A stretch of DNA of 11,275 nucleotides from Dehalococcoidia bacterium (lineage in GTDB: Bacteria > Chloroflexota > Dehalococcoidia > Lucifugimonadales > UBA3495). Below the pieces are notes generated by a model. That model worked only from the letters and a program-made list of their open reading frames with translations. It made no database searches and was not told the origin of the DNA. The position numbers and the translations under genes are program-made. The DNA is taken from assembly GCA_022823105.1 (NCBI GenBank), contig JAJDXU010000164.1:1-11275 (forward strand), read 5' to 3'. Below, piece by piece: positions 1 through 6,343 of this stretch (positions are counted from its first letter, which is position 1; every line of letters starts with the position of its first letter).

Positions 1-117
1 AAATGCACCAATGGTCGTGATTCTGGCTCCCAGGGTGGGTCAATGGTCCTGAAAATGTGGGTCAATGCTCCTGGCGATTTTTCCCCTTTACTGGGTCAAT
101 GTTGGTGAAAATTGACA
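1..117. mobile_element. Partial end of an IS21-family-like insertion sequence
   Basis: Three direct copies of TGGGTCAATG lie at 36-45, 58-67 and 92-101. The first two extend to TGGGTCAATGNTCCTG, and a degenerate fourth copy (ACCAATGG) is at 7-14. Read leftward from 117 the sequence starts TGTCAATTTTCACC, so the element would end in the TG...CA dinucleotides typical of IS21-family elements, which also carry multiple terminal repeats of this kind. The transposase genes (istA/istB) would lie left of the window and are not seen. The family call rests on the repeat architecture and terminal dinucleotide alone. The outer boundary at 117 is inferred from the CA end and from where the neighbouring gene stops looking native. 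Confidence 0.6.
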
Positions 118-1079
118 GTCGGCGGCCCGTACGGCGGAAACGTCTGCTGCGGTTCGCCGCTGGGACTCGGACGGTCCTCGCCGCCGTGGTAGTCGGGCAT
201 CCGCTCGCACGTCGCGTCAAGCGGCCGCAGCCAGAAGGTCGTCTCGGCATGCCAGAACTCGTGCTTCGACCACCCTTCCGGCGATTCAATCCGGTTCTGC
301 TCGCAGCCCAGCAGCCCTCCCAGGCTCAGGTGCACGCCGTCCCAGTCCGCCGATGCCGCGCCCCAGTCCGGAACCAGCCGCCCGTCCTCAAAGTCATGCG
401 CCGGATACGCCACGCACAGCCGGTGCCAGTCCTCCGGCCCGTTCAGCTCGTATATCCTCGCGTCCGCCGGCATCCGCAGCAGCCAGCATTGCAGCGGCCA
501 ACTCTGCGGCCACAGATCGCCGGCATGATTTTCGTAGCCGATCAGCAACGACGCATATCCGTCATACGTCGCGCTCCCCTCGTACGTCGCGCTCCCCTCG
601 TACAATGTGGTCGTGTATTGCAACGTGTCCGGCTTCTGCGCGTAGCATTCCCACCGCGACGGCGGGCTGTTCGGCTGCTGCCATCCACTCGGATCCGGCG
701 TTTCTCCATAGTGCGCGATCCACACCTGCCGCTCCGGAGCCAGGGGCTCGTACCACCACGCCGTCCCCTCGTATGCCAACGTCGCCTCCACCAGCGGACG
801 GATCACCGGCGCCAGCCCCAGCATCTCGGCCACGACCTCCTCGTGGTCGGGCAGCCACCTCTCCACCATATCCACCGCCTCCGCCGCCAACGGCAGGCTC
901 ACCGACGGATTCGCCAGGTCCTCGGGCAGATACCCCCGCTCGCTAACACCCGCAAAAAACGCGCACCCCATCGGCGACGCCAATATATCCTCAACCCTCT
1001 TTTCCCGTATGTCCACGGTTGCAGCCTCAGCGCACGATACAAGTCTGACCTTGACCCGATCTCGTAGATCATTATGCAA
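96..1079 (-). CDS. Hypothetical protein, 3' end cut by the IS21-like element
   Basis: I do not recognise a named family. The protein (327 aa from the chosen start) is soluble-looking, Trp-rich and without signal peptide or membrane segments. Its best-structured part is the C-terminal half, with a stretch reading ELNGPEDWHRLC, then ADWDGVHLSLGGLL, then WHAETTFWLRPL. That pattern of W, DW and DGVHL recalls actinobacterial and Chloroflexota proteins of unknown function, but this is only an impression. A start at TTG 1079 fits an AGGAGG sequence 6 nt upstream (1086-1091 on the plus strand); the frame stays open to a GTG at 1097, but that would place the Shine-Dalgarno sequence inside the gene. 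The last codons (VNFHQH and stop) are encoded by the IS end, so the native C-terminus is lost. The Pro-rich tail just before suggests little is missing. An overlapping plus-strand frame is Arg/Pro-rich and was rejected. Confidence 0.6.
   Translation of the reverse strand: MHNDLRDRVKVRLVSCAEAATVDIREKRVEDILASPMGCAFFAGVSERGYLPEDLANPSVSLPLAAEAVDMVERWLPDHEEVVAEMLGLAPVIRPLVEATLAYEGTAWWYEPLAPERQVWIAHYGETPDPSGWQQPNSPPSRWECYAQKPDTLQYTTTLYEGSATYEGSATYDGYASLLIGYENHAGDLWPQSWPLQCWLLRMPADARIYELNGPEDWHRLCVAYPAHDFEDGRLVPDWGAASADWDGVHLSLGGLLGCEQNRIESPEGWSKHEFWHAETTFWLRPLDATCERMPDYHGGEDRPSPSGEPQQTFPPYGPPTVNFHQH
565..600. repeat. 18-bp tandem duplication inside the hypothetical gene
   Basis: Two perfect 18-bp copies (565-582 and 583-600, unit TACGTCGCGCTCCCCTCG) sit in frame in the leftward gene. 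They give YEGSAT twice, followed by a related YDGYAS. The in-frame length leaves the reading frame intact. Confidence 0.85.
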
Positions 1080-1192
1080 CACAACCCTCCTCTCCACCCA
1101 ACCCAGAGTCGCACCCTTCCTTTGTCATCGTGTCCGGCCCCATCGCGCCGTGGGAGCGACCTGGCCTCGCATACTCTCAGGATCTGATGCGT

Positions 1193-1214
1193 TGACGCGC
1201 CGGCTGGCGCGTCA
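1193..1214. repeat. Perfect inverted repeat, 9-bp arms
   Basis: TGACGCGCC (1193-1201), loop GGCT (1202-1205), GGCGCGTCA (1206-1214). No T-run follows on either strand, so an intrinsic terminator is unlikely. It lies 114 bp upstream of the leftward hypothetical gene's start and may be an operator or an RNA hairpin; function unknown. Confidence 0.6.
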
Positions 1215-1287
1215 CCCAGCGCCCGCCACACGCCGCGCCCCTGCATCTGCCGCGCCCAAAATACGGACTCCGATCACCGGTTTGGCA

Positions 1288-1336
1288 ATAATCAACGCTA
1301 TCCGCCTGCATTATAATCATTGGCTACGATAATCAT
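1288..1336. promoter_or_regulatory. AT-rich patch with three ATAATCA repeats
   Basis: ATAATCA occurs at 1288-1294, 1313-1319 and 1329-1335, the last two extending to ATAATCAT. They sit in an AT-rich island inside otherwise GC-rich DNA. The central ATTATAAT (1310-1317) reads as TATAAT on either strand, but no -35 at standard spacing is evident. This could be a regulator-binding or promoter zone; weak. Confidence 0.25.
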
Positions 1337-1467
1337 ATTCATATCTCTATGCACACCTCGTTTATCGTGGTAATGTAGGCCAATACAGTCGAAATCCGCC
1401 TGAGCAACTGTTCCGGACGAACCGGACCTGCTTTGGCGATCTGCAACGCCAACGCCAGAACCACAAA

Positions 1468-1494
1468 AGCGCCGGGAGTAGTCCCCGGAGCGCT
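1468..1494 (-). terminator. Stem-loop with T-run on minus strand
   Basis: AGCGCCGGG (1468-1476) pairs with CCCGG plus CGCT (1484-1488 and 1491-1494), with a 2-nt bulge and a 7-nt loop. Read on the minus strand the stem is followed directly by TTTTG, the form of an intrinsic terminator. No gene lies upstream on that strand in the window, so it may instead end a small RNA or simply be a structured element. Confidence 0.35.
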
Positions 1495-1537
1495 CGCATA
1501 CGGGAAAGCGTTCCCTCGGCGACCCGGCCAATACCAC

Positions 1538-1581
1538 GGAGCGGCCGACCCGGTTGCAAGGCTTGGGCAACCTGCCGCTCC
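1538..1581. other. Strong two-part hairpin, possible structured leader or small RNA
   Basis: The outer stem is GGAGCGGC (1538-1545) with GCCGCTCC (1574-1581), 8 bp perfect. After an asymmetric internal loop (CGACCC against a single T), the inner stem is GGTTGC (1552-1557) with GCAACC (1567-1572), 6 bp perfect, closed by a 9-nt loop. A small GGGAA/TTCCC hairpin lies at 1502-1515. Nested perfect stems like this suggest RNA structure, but the strand is undetermined and no known riboswitch or T-box consensus was recognised. It is about 145 nt upstream of the lipoprotein start. Confidence 0.4.
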
Positions 1582-1712
1582 ACCCACGCAGCCCAGGCCA
1601 AACCGGACCTCGTCCGTTACGCCGTCATCTACCTGTTTCAAATCTCCGCACCCGCCCCTTTTCCACACCTGCGCTGCATTTGGAAGGAATAAACGGACCC
1701 GAACATTTTTCC

Positions 1713-1717
1713 GGAGG
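1713..1717 (+). promoter_or_regulatory. Ribosome binding site fixing the ATG 1726 start
   Basis: GGAGG ends 8 nt before ATG 1726. The frame is also open from a GTG at 1717, but that codon overlaps this site, so ATG 1726 is the better start. Confidence 0.75.
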
Positions 1718-1725
1718 TGAGGCTT

Positions 1726-3600
1726 ATGATTCGCTATAACGTTTTCAAGGGAAGCAACGGGGCGCTGATCCTGGCAATCCTCGTCCTGGCGCTCATCGTG
1801 GCCTGCGGAGGCGCCGCCGCTCCCGCCGAGGATCCAGGGCAGGCGTCGGCCGCTCCCCAGGCGGCGACAACGCAGCAGGACGCTCCCACGCAGCCCGCCC
1901 AGCAGGCCATGGCAGCAACGACGGCGCCCGCCCAGCCATCACAACCCCAGGTCGCGGCGACGGCGATGCCGTCCGCCACCGACGCCGCGCCGCAGATCGC
2001 CATGGAACCTGCCGGCAAAATCACCATGGGCCAGGAGGAGATCAACATCTTCAGCGGGCACCCGGCATTTTCGGTCAACCCCCAGCTGTTCGTCATATCT
2101 ACGGCCCCGGTGGTGGAAGGCCTGATGCAGTGGAACAGCAACCTGGAGGCGGAACCCCTGCTGCTGGACTCCTGGAGCATCTCCGACGACTTCGCCACCT
2201 GGACTTTCAACCTTCGCAAGGGTGTGCAGTTCCACAAGGGGTACGGTGAAATGACCGCGGAGGACGTGGTGTATTCCTACTCCCATTGGATCACCAACAC
2301 CAAGCACGCCCGGGCCAGCGCGCTGCAACGGTTCTGGGACCACCCCGAGGGCAGCACGCAGATCGTGGACAGCCATACCCTCACGGTCAACACCGGCGAG
2401 CCCATGCCCGACGTGATCATGTCCGAGTTCCACCGCGTCCCGTCGGGAATCGCCTCCTGGATCGTCAGCAAGAAGCAGTCCGACGAAATCGGGATCGAGG
2501 CGGCCGACAAGGACATCGCCGCCACCGGTTCGTGGGAAATCGTCGAGCATCGTCCGGCCCAATACTGGCGGATGAAGGCAGTGCAGGATCACTGGCGCCA
2601 GACCCCATTCTTCGCCGAGTTGGAATTCCAGGAAATCCCCGAACAGTCCACCCGGGTGGCCGGGTTCCAGACCGGAAATCTGGATACCTTCGTGATGGCC
2701 TTCGACTCCATCCCACTGGTCCAGGCGATGGAAGGGGCCAAGCTGATGATAGTGCCCGACCAGGCGGCCGGTGAAATGCTGCTGCACTTCCATGGCGGGC
2801 TGTACTTCAACGTGGGCACTTCCGACCAGGAGGCCGCTTACGACCCTGACCTGCCCTGGGTTTCCTCCAATACGGAAATCGGCTCGCCCGAGTGGGAGCA
2901 GGCCAAGAAAGTGCGCCAGGCCATGGTGAAGGCCATCGACACCCAGACCATCGTTGAGACCCTTTTGCAGGGCTACGCCATGCGTTCACCGGTGGGCGTC
3001 GGCGGCTATAGCTACTCGGCCCACCGCTTCCCCGACATCCCGATGCTGGAATACGACCTGGAGGGAGCCAGGGCGCTGATGGCCGAGACCGGCTACGGTG
3101 AAGAGGGATTCAGCATCACGCTGGTTCCGGCCCTGCGCGGCGCCCCCGCTGAGGTCGAGGTGGCCGAGGCCATCGCCGTCATGTGGGAAGACATCGGAAT
3201 CGACGTGAAGTTGCAGAATCTGCCTTACGGCACCTACCGGCCCACGGTCATTGGACGCACCTTCAACGGGGCCACCAACCACGCCACCTCCCCGTCCAAC
3301 ACCCCGGCACGCCTGTACAACGCCCTGCAGAACCGGGGCAGCTTCGTCCGGCACACCCACCCGTTCCTGGACGACATAACCATCCGGGCCCAGAGCGCCG
3401 TCACCCTGGAAGAGCGCACCAAGCTGGAGACCGAGACGGGCATGTTCATGTACGACGAGTCCATCTACGCCTCGCTGTACATGTGGAACGCGGTATGGGC
3501 AGTGGGACCGAGGATCGATGACAAGTCGTGGAGCGAGAACCTGTTCTACGGCGACATCCGCAACATCAACGGCTATGAGTGGATCGAGCCACGGCGGTAA
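1726..3600 (+). CDS. ABC transporter substrate-binding lipoprotein, family 5 (oligopeptide/dipeptide type)
   Basis: This is an extracytoplasmic solute-binding protein of the SBP_bac_5 (OppA/DppA/NikA) family, 624 aa. Residues 1-27 form a lipoprotein signal: a hydrophobic segment (residues 13-26) ends in the lipobox IVAC, with Cys27 the predicted lipidated residue. A low-complexity A/P/Q/T linker runs to about residue 95 and probably acts as a tether. The binding domain starts near residue 100 and shows family hallmarks: a segment reading PVVEGLMQWNSNLEAEPLLL, then DFATWTFNLRKGVQFHKG and AEDVVYSY. The substrate could be a peptide, a sugar oligomer or a metal chelate and cannot be decided here. 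No permease or ATPase gene is adjacent, so it would have to work with transporter parts encoded elsewhere. A hairpin terminator follows 58 bp after the stop, so it is probably transcribed alone. Confidence 0.9.
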   Translation: MIRYNVFKGSNGALILAILVLALIVACGGAAAPAEDPGQASAAPQAATTQQDAPTQPAQQAMAATTAPAQPSQPQVAATAMPSATDAAPQIAMEPAGKITMGQEEINIFSGHPAFSVNPQLFVISTAPVVEGLMQWNSNLEAEPLLLDSWSISDDFATWTFNLRKGVQFHKGYGEMTAEDVVYSYSHWITNTKHARASALQRFWDHPEGSTQIVDSHTLTVNTGEPMPDVIMSEFHRVPSGIASWIVSKKQSDEIGIEAADKDIAATGSWEIVEHRPAQYWRMKAVQDHWRQTPFFAELEFQEIPEQSTRVAGFQTGNLDTFVMAFDSIPLVQAMEGAKLMIVPDQAAGEMLLHFHGGLYFNVGTSDQEAAYDPDLPWVSSNTEIGSPEWEQAKKVRQAMVKAIDTQTIVETLLQGYAMRSPVGVGGYSYSAHRFPDIPMLEYDLEGARALMAETGYGEEGFSITLVPALRGAPAEVEVAEAIAVMWEDIGIDVKLQNLPYGTYRPTVIGRTFNGATNHATSPSNTPARLYNALQNRGSFVRHTHPFLDDITIRAQSAVTLEERTKLETETGMFMYDESIYASLYMWNAVWAVGPRIDDKSWSENLFYGDIRNINGYEWIEPRR

Positions 3601-3658
3601 ACGCTCCTGGCCTTGACCACCACCGGATTCGGCTCCTGTCGGCCACGAGGGAGCGGAA

Positions 3659-3686
3659 GGGCGCGGTTGAATTTACAACCGCGCCC
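3659..3686. terminator. Hairpin terminator between convergent genes
   Basis: GGGCGCGGTTG (3659-3669), loop AATTTA, CAACCGCGCCC (3676-3686): an 11-bp perfect stem 58 bp after the lipoprotein stop, with the convergent small gene on its other side. It has no T-run on either strand, so termination efficiency is uncertain; the position is what supports the call. Confidence 0.55.
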
Positions 3687-3798
3687 ATGTCGTCGCCGTT
3701 CCGACCGGCCACGACTCACACAAGATGACGGCCAGGTTCGGCGCGGGCCGGGCATCACACGTCCCATGCGACGCCGCGGCCACACCCAGGCGATTTCG

Positions 3799-4185
3799 CT
3801 ACTCGTTGCGGCGGCGCGGCCGGGACTGCGTCTGGGCCAATAGGGGGCGGAGCCTGTCCAGCAGAGTCTCCACGTCGTCGAGGCTTCCTGCGATCTCGAA
3901 AGCCTGCATCGTGTTCTCGTAGAAGTTCTCGTGAAGATCGCTGGCAGCGCGGAACAGGCGGCGGATGTCGCCGTCGCCGGTTTCCGACCTGAGCCGGCTG
4001 ACTGTAACCAGGTGGTGACGGTGCCGGCTGTGTTCCCAGCCGCGCCGTTCGGCGACGGCCTCGAGGATTCGGACAGTGGCGCCCCAGCCCTTCTCAGACG
4101 CCTGCGGGAGATCGCCGTCGGCCAGTTCCCGTCTGGCCTGCGCAAGGAAATGCTCGCTGGCTTGCTGGTACTGTTGGGTCGTCAA
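3799..4185 (-). CDS. PaREP1/HEPN-like small helical protein
   Basis: This 128-aa, largely helical protein resembles the PaREP1 family, a HEPN-superfamily group common in thermophilic archaea, Thermus and Chloroflexota. The resembling parts are GDLPQASEKGWGATVRILEAVA in the first third (an A-S-E-K-x-W-G-A core), a His-rich GWEHSRHRHHL, and the LHENFYEN signature in the second half, followed by a C-terminal helix and a basic tail. The canonical HEPN Rx4-6H ribonuclease motif is not evident, so catalysis is not implied; its role is unknown. The start is TTG 4185: GGAGGAG lies 6 nt upstream and no ATG or GTG fits better. No nucleotidyltransferase partner is adjacent. It converges on the lipoprotein gene, and a perfect inverted repeat overlaps its likely promoter, hinting at self- or dedicated repression. 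Confidence 0.7.
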   Translation of the reverse strand: MTTQQYQQASEHFLAQARRELADGDLPQASEKGWGATVRILEAVAERRGWEHSRHRHHLVTVSRLRSETGDGDIRRLFRAASDLHENFYENTMQAFEIAGSLDDVETLLDRLRPLLAQTQSRPRRRNE

Positions 4186-4205
4186 TGGTCGCTCCTCCCA
4201 CTCCT

Positions 4206-4239
4206 CGGACAGGTTAGCGTCTCAAACCTGTCCGGGCAA
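4206..4239 (-). promoter_or_regulatory. Inverted repeat over a candidate promoter of the PaREP1-like gene
   Basis: CGGACAGGTT (4206-4215) and AACCTGTCCG (4225-4234) form a perfect 10-bp inverted repeat with a 9-bp spacer, ending 20 bp upstream of the TTG start. On the minus strand a weak promoter TTGCCC (4239-4234), 17 bp, TAACCT (4216-4211) would be straddled by both arms, as an operator would be. The -10 is poor, so the promoter is tentative; the repeat itself is certain. It could also form a hairpin in the 5' leader. Confidence 0.45.
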
Positions 4240-4290
4240 TGTTGCCGACACGGCCATGGCATGTCCGGATCTGAGTGGCGAAATCTCCTC

Positions 4291-4298
4291 CCTCACCG
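4291..4298. repeat. Left target site duplication of the MITE
   Basis: CCTCACCG immediately precedes the left terminal repeat and is repeated exactly at 4486-4493 immediately after the right one. Confidence 0.85.
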
Positions 4299-4485
4299 GT
4301 AACTGTTCAGACTGGGGTGACCATCAGGAACGCAAACCGTCATACCGGCGAAAGTCGCAGATACGCCTGCGGCGGGCCGGTATCCAAGTAACCTGCCGAC
4401 AGGCATCCGCGGGTAGGGCGGGTATTTTCTGGATTTCGGCTCAAGGCCGGAATGTGGCAATGGCTCAGTAAGTCTGAACGGTTAC
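4299..4485. mobile_element. 187-bp IS66-type MITE
   Basis: The left end reads GTAACTGTTCAGACT and the right end, reverse-complemented, GTAACCGTTCAGACT: 15-bp terminal inverted repeats with one mismatch. They are flanked by an exact 8-bp duplication CCTCACCG (4291-4298 and 4486-4493). GTAA termini plus 8-bp duplications are characteristic of IS66-family elements. The interior has no coding capacity. It contains degenerate copies of the palindromic CCGGAAT/GGATTTCGGCTCAAGGCC type of intergenic repeat. It must have been mobilised by a transposase encoded elsewhere. It sits 55 bp upstream of the Y-family polymerase relative, so it may have displaced upstream control sequences of that gene. Confidence 0.85.
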
Positions 4486-4493
4486 CCTCACCG
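4486..4493. repeat. Right target site duplication of the MITE
   Basis: CCTCACCG, identical to 4291-4298. Confidence 0.85.
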
Positions 4494-4522
4494 GCAAGCA
4501 CTGGCGTACGGAATATATATTC

Positions 4523-4531
4523 TGATATAAT
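4523..4531 (+). promoter_or_regulatory. Extended -10 promoter, near-leaderless
   Basis: TGATATAAT is a perfect TATAAT (4526-4531) with an upstream TGN extension. Transcription would begin around 4538, only a few bases before ATG 4541, and no Shine-Dalgarno sequence is present, so the message is probably leaderless. No clear -35 is seen. Confidence 0.6.
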
Positions 4532-4540
4532 GCGATTACC

Positions 4541-5242
4541 ATGACGGTGGCCTGCATCATCATCAAGCGCCTGCCATGCCGGGTCGAAGCCGCCCGCCAC
4601 TCCCGCGCGTGGCGAGACCCGCTGGTGATTTACGACTCGCAAACCCCCTTACAGCGCGTCGTGGATGCTTCTCCCGGCTGGTGCATCCACCCCGAGATGC
4701 CCCTGGAAACCGCACTGGCCCGCTGCCCCGGCGCCTTTGCCATCCCGGCCGACTCTGCCCTTTACGCCCAGCGGTGGCGCGCCGTCATCAACCGACTGCG
4801 CAACGTCATAGACGCCGTGGAGGACGCCGGCCTGGGCATCGCCTACGCTCAGATCGATGCCCCGGATGCGCACCCCTCCGACGAACCCCGCGTCGTCGCC
4901 AACCTGATGGCCTGCGTACCCCACGACTGGGAACCGCAGGTCGGCATCGCCACCGACCGCTACGCCGCCCACTGCGCCGCCAGCATCGCCCGGCCCGGAC
5001 ACGCCCTGCGCGTCCCCGACGCGCCCGACCTCCGCCACGATTTCCTGGCTCCTCTGCCGGTCAACCTCCTGCCCGCAGACGTGCGCATCCTCGCCGACCT
5101 CTACGACCGCGGCATCCACCGCCTCGGCCAGCTCGACGACTTGTCACCCGAAGTCCTAGAAGCCACCCTGTCCCGCACCGCCAACCCGTCAGCGACAACC
5201 ACAACGCAGGAATCCCATCCCCAAATCCCCCGCGCGGCGTAA
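4541..5242 (+). CDS. Truncated ImuB/Y-family DNA polymerase relative, catalytically dead
   Basis: The 233-aa product matches the N-terminal part of ImuB-like members of the Y-family (DinB/UmuC) polymerases. It starts ACIIIKRLPCRVEAARHSRA, continues with DASPGWCIHPEMPLETALARCPGA, and reaches LPVNLLPADVRILADLYDRGIHRLGQLDDLSPEVLE, the thumb-like helix-hairpin region. It then stops after a short polar tail, where family members of roughly 400-500 aa continue into the little-finger and C-terminal regions. Catalytic acidic residues are absent: the first metal-binding Asp is replaced in the IIIKRLP segment, and the usual Asp-Glu before Ala-Tyr is Gly99-Ile100. ImuB proteins are also inactive and serve as adaptors in mutagenic repair with ImuA and DnaE2, but neither partner is here. 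It could be a decaying remnant or a short accessory protein. The ATG agrees with the family's N-terminus. Confidence 0.65.
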   Translation: MTVACIIIKRLPCRVEAARHSRAWRDPLVIYDSQTPLQRVVDASPGWCIHPEMPLETALARCPGAFAIPADSALYAQRWRAVINRLRNVIDAVEDAGLGIAYAQIDAPDAHPSDEPRVVANLMACVPHDWEPQVGIATDRYAAHCAASIARPGHALRVPDAPDLRHDFLAPLPVNLLPADVRILADLYDRGIHRLGQLDDLSPEVLEATLSRTANPSATTTTQESHPQIPRAA

Positions 5243-5300
5243 TCCAATCCTGCCCATCCTGTCCATCGATGTAACACCCACCGCCGCAACCACCCGCTCC

Positions 5301-5329
5301 TTGCGCCCCTTAAGCACGCTGGGTATGAT
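5301..5329 (+). promoter_or_regulatory. Promoter of the SDR gene and possibly the downstream run
   Basis: TTGCGC (5301-5306), 17-bp spacer, TATGAT (5324-5329), about 65 bp upstream of ATG 5395. The same layout (TTGCNC, 17 bp, TATGAT) occurs before the MDR gene at 10123-10151, which strengthens both calls. Confidence 0.55.
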
Positions 5330-5394
5330 GCTGCCCATCGTCAGCCGTCCTCGTTCGTAAACTCACCACCGGCGGCGATCCTGGAGGTTCCTCA

Positions 5395-6336
5395 ATGTCC
5401 GTGATGGTCACCGGCGGCACCGGGTTCATCGGCAACCGCATCATCCGCAAGCTCGTCGAACGCGGCGAAGACGTCGTCTGCTTCGACCTCGCTCCCCCGC
5501 GCGCCAACCTGCAGCCGCTGCTCGACCGCATATCCATCTACCGCGGCGACGTGACCCGCCTGGACCACCTGCTCGAAGCCGTCAACCGCCACGACGTGGA
5601 CCGCATCATCCACATGGCCGCCCTGTTGCCGCCCGACACCGAGGACCGTCCCGCCACCGGCATGGCCGTCAACATCGACGGCTGCAACAACGTCTTCGAG
5701 GCCGCCCGCTGGGGCAACATCAAGCGCGTCATCTACGCCAGCAGCATCGCCGTCTACGGCGTCCAGGACACCTTCGGCGACCGCCCCCTCATCGAGGACG
5801 ACCTGCCCGCGCCCATCAACGTGTACGGCATGACCAAGGCAGTCAACGACTTCGCCGCCGCCCGCTACCGCACCCTCCACGGCCTGGACATCCGCGGTAT
5901 CCGCATCTGCACCGTCTTCGGACACGGCCGCGTCACCGGCATGACCGGCATGATCGGCGGCCTGATGATGTCCCTGCCCGCCATCGGCCAGCCCGTCAGC
6001 ATGGACTTCGATCCCATGGAAGCCTCCCCGATGATCCACGCCGAGGACGCCGCCGAGATCTTCGTCCGCGCCGCCCTCGCCGACAATCTGAACCACAACA
6101 TCTACATCAGCGGCGGCGAACTCGCCACCATCGCCGACGTCGCCGACATCGTCCGCTCCTACATCCCCGACGCCAGCATCACCACCGGCAACCGGCCCGT
6201 GCCCCACGTGTACCTCGTGGACAACAGCCGCATGATGGCCGACCTCGGCTACGAACTGCCGCCCCTGCGCATGCGCGTCCTCGACCACATCAACGACGCC
6301 CGCGCCGAAGCCGGCCTCGATCCGTTATCGGGCTAG
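5395..6336 (+). CDS. NAD(P)-dependent epimerase/dehydratase (extended SDR)
   Basis: This is a 313-aa cytosolic oxidoreductase of the extended short-chain dehydrogenase family, the usual length for it. The N-terminal Rossmann motif is TGGTGFIG (residues 6-13). An acidic residue at the end of strand 2 (VVCFDLAPPR) suggests preference for NAD over NADP. The catalytic signature is complete: Ser116/Ser117 in YASSIAVYG, and Tyr144 and Lys148 in YGMTK. NVYGMTKAVNDFAA and the C-terminal substrate-side half are typical of nucleotide-sugar epimerases and related dehydratases, but the substrate cannot be read from sequence. GGAGG lies 7 nt before the ATG. The nucleotidyltransferase-like gene begins 14 nt after its stop, so it may lead the gene run, although that gene seems to have its own promoter. 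Confidence 0.9.
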   Translation: MSVMVTGGTGFIGNRIIRKLVERGEDVVCFDLAPPRANLQPLLDRISIYRGDVTRLDHLLEAVNRHDVDRIIHMAALLPPDTEDRPATGMAVNIDGCNNVFEAARWGNIKRVIYASSIAVYGVQDTFGDRPLIEDDLPAPINVYGMTKAVNDFAAARYRTLHGLDIRGIRICTVFGHGRVTGMTGMIGGLMMSLPAIGQPVSMDFDPMEASPMIHAEDAAEIFVRAALADNLNHNIYISGGELATIADVADIVRSYIPDASITTGNRPVPHVYLVDNSRMMADLGYELPPLRMRVLDHINDARAEAGLDPLSG

Positions 6337-6343
6337 CCGGAAT

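Larger units (their letters stand above)
1080..1725. other. Long intergenic region with stem-loops, no convincing gene
   Basis: This 646-base gap separates the leftward hypothetical gene from the rightward lipoprotein gene, so it should hold promoters for both. Short frames on both strands (up to about 110 codons) lack family resemblance and good ribosome sites. What is visible: a palindrome at 1193-1214, an AT-rich patch at 1281-1340 with three ATAATCA repeats and an ATTATAAT core at 1310-1317, and a cluster of hairpins from 1468 to 1581. I see no clear -35/-10 pair for the lipoprotein gene. Confidence 0.6.

Noticed and set aside
57..1067. 336-codon plus-strand frame opposite the hypothetical leftward gene
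   Set aside because: Extremely Arg/Pro-rich, no ribosome site, and it crosses the IS end. The minus-strand frame has normal composition and a good AGGAGG.
899..1072. Alternative minus-strand start ATG 1072 in another frame (MIYEIGSRSDLYRAL...)
   Set aside because: The SD-to-ATG spacing would be 12 nt and the frame soon turns Arg/Trp-rich. It would need a frameshift to join the main gene; an error or real frameshift near 1010-1070 cannot be fully excluded.
1468..1581. T-box or other known riboswitch
   Set aside because: I could not find a T-box GGTGGNACCGCG-like core or another familiar aptamer consensus on either strand.
1298..1668. Overlapping minus-strand frames of 79-109 codons in the intergenic region
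   Set aside because: No recognisable family or convincing start, and they run through the strong hairpins, which better explain the sequence.
5392..6288. 298-codon minus-strand frame opposite the SDR gene
   Set aside because: A low-complexity run of V, D, A, G and H; it mirrors the C-ending codons of the SDR gene.
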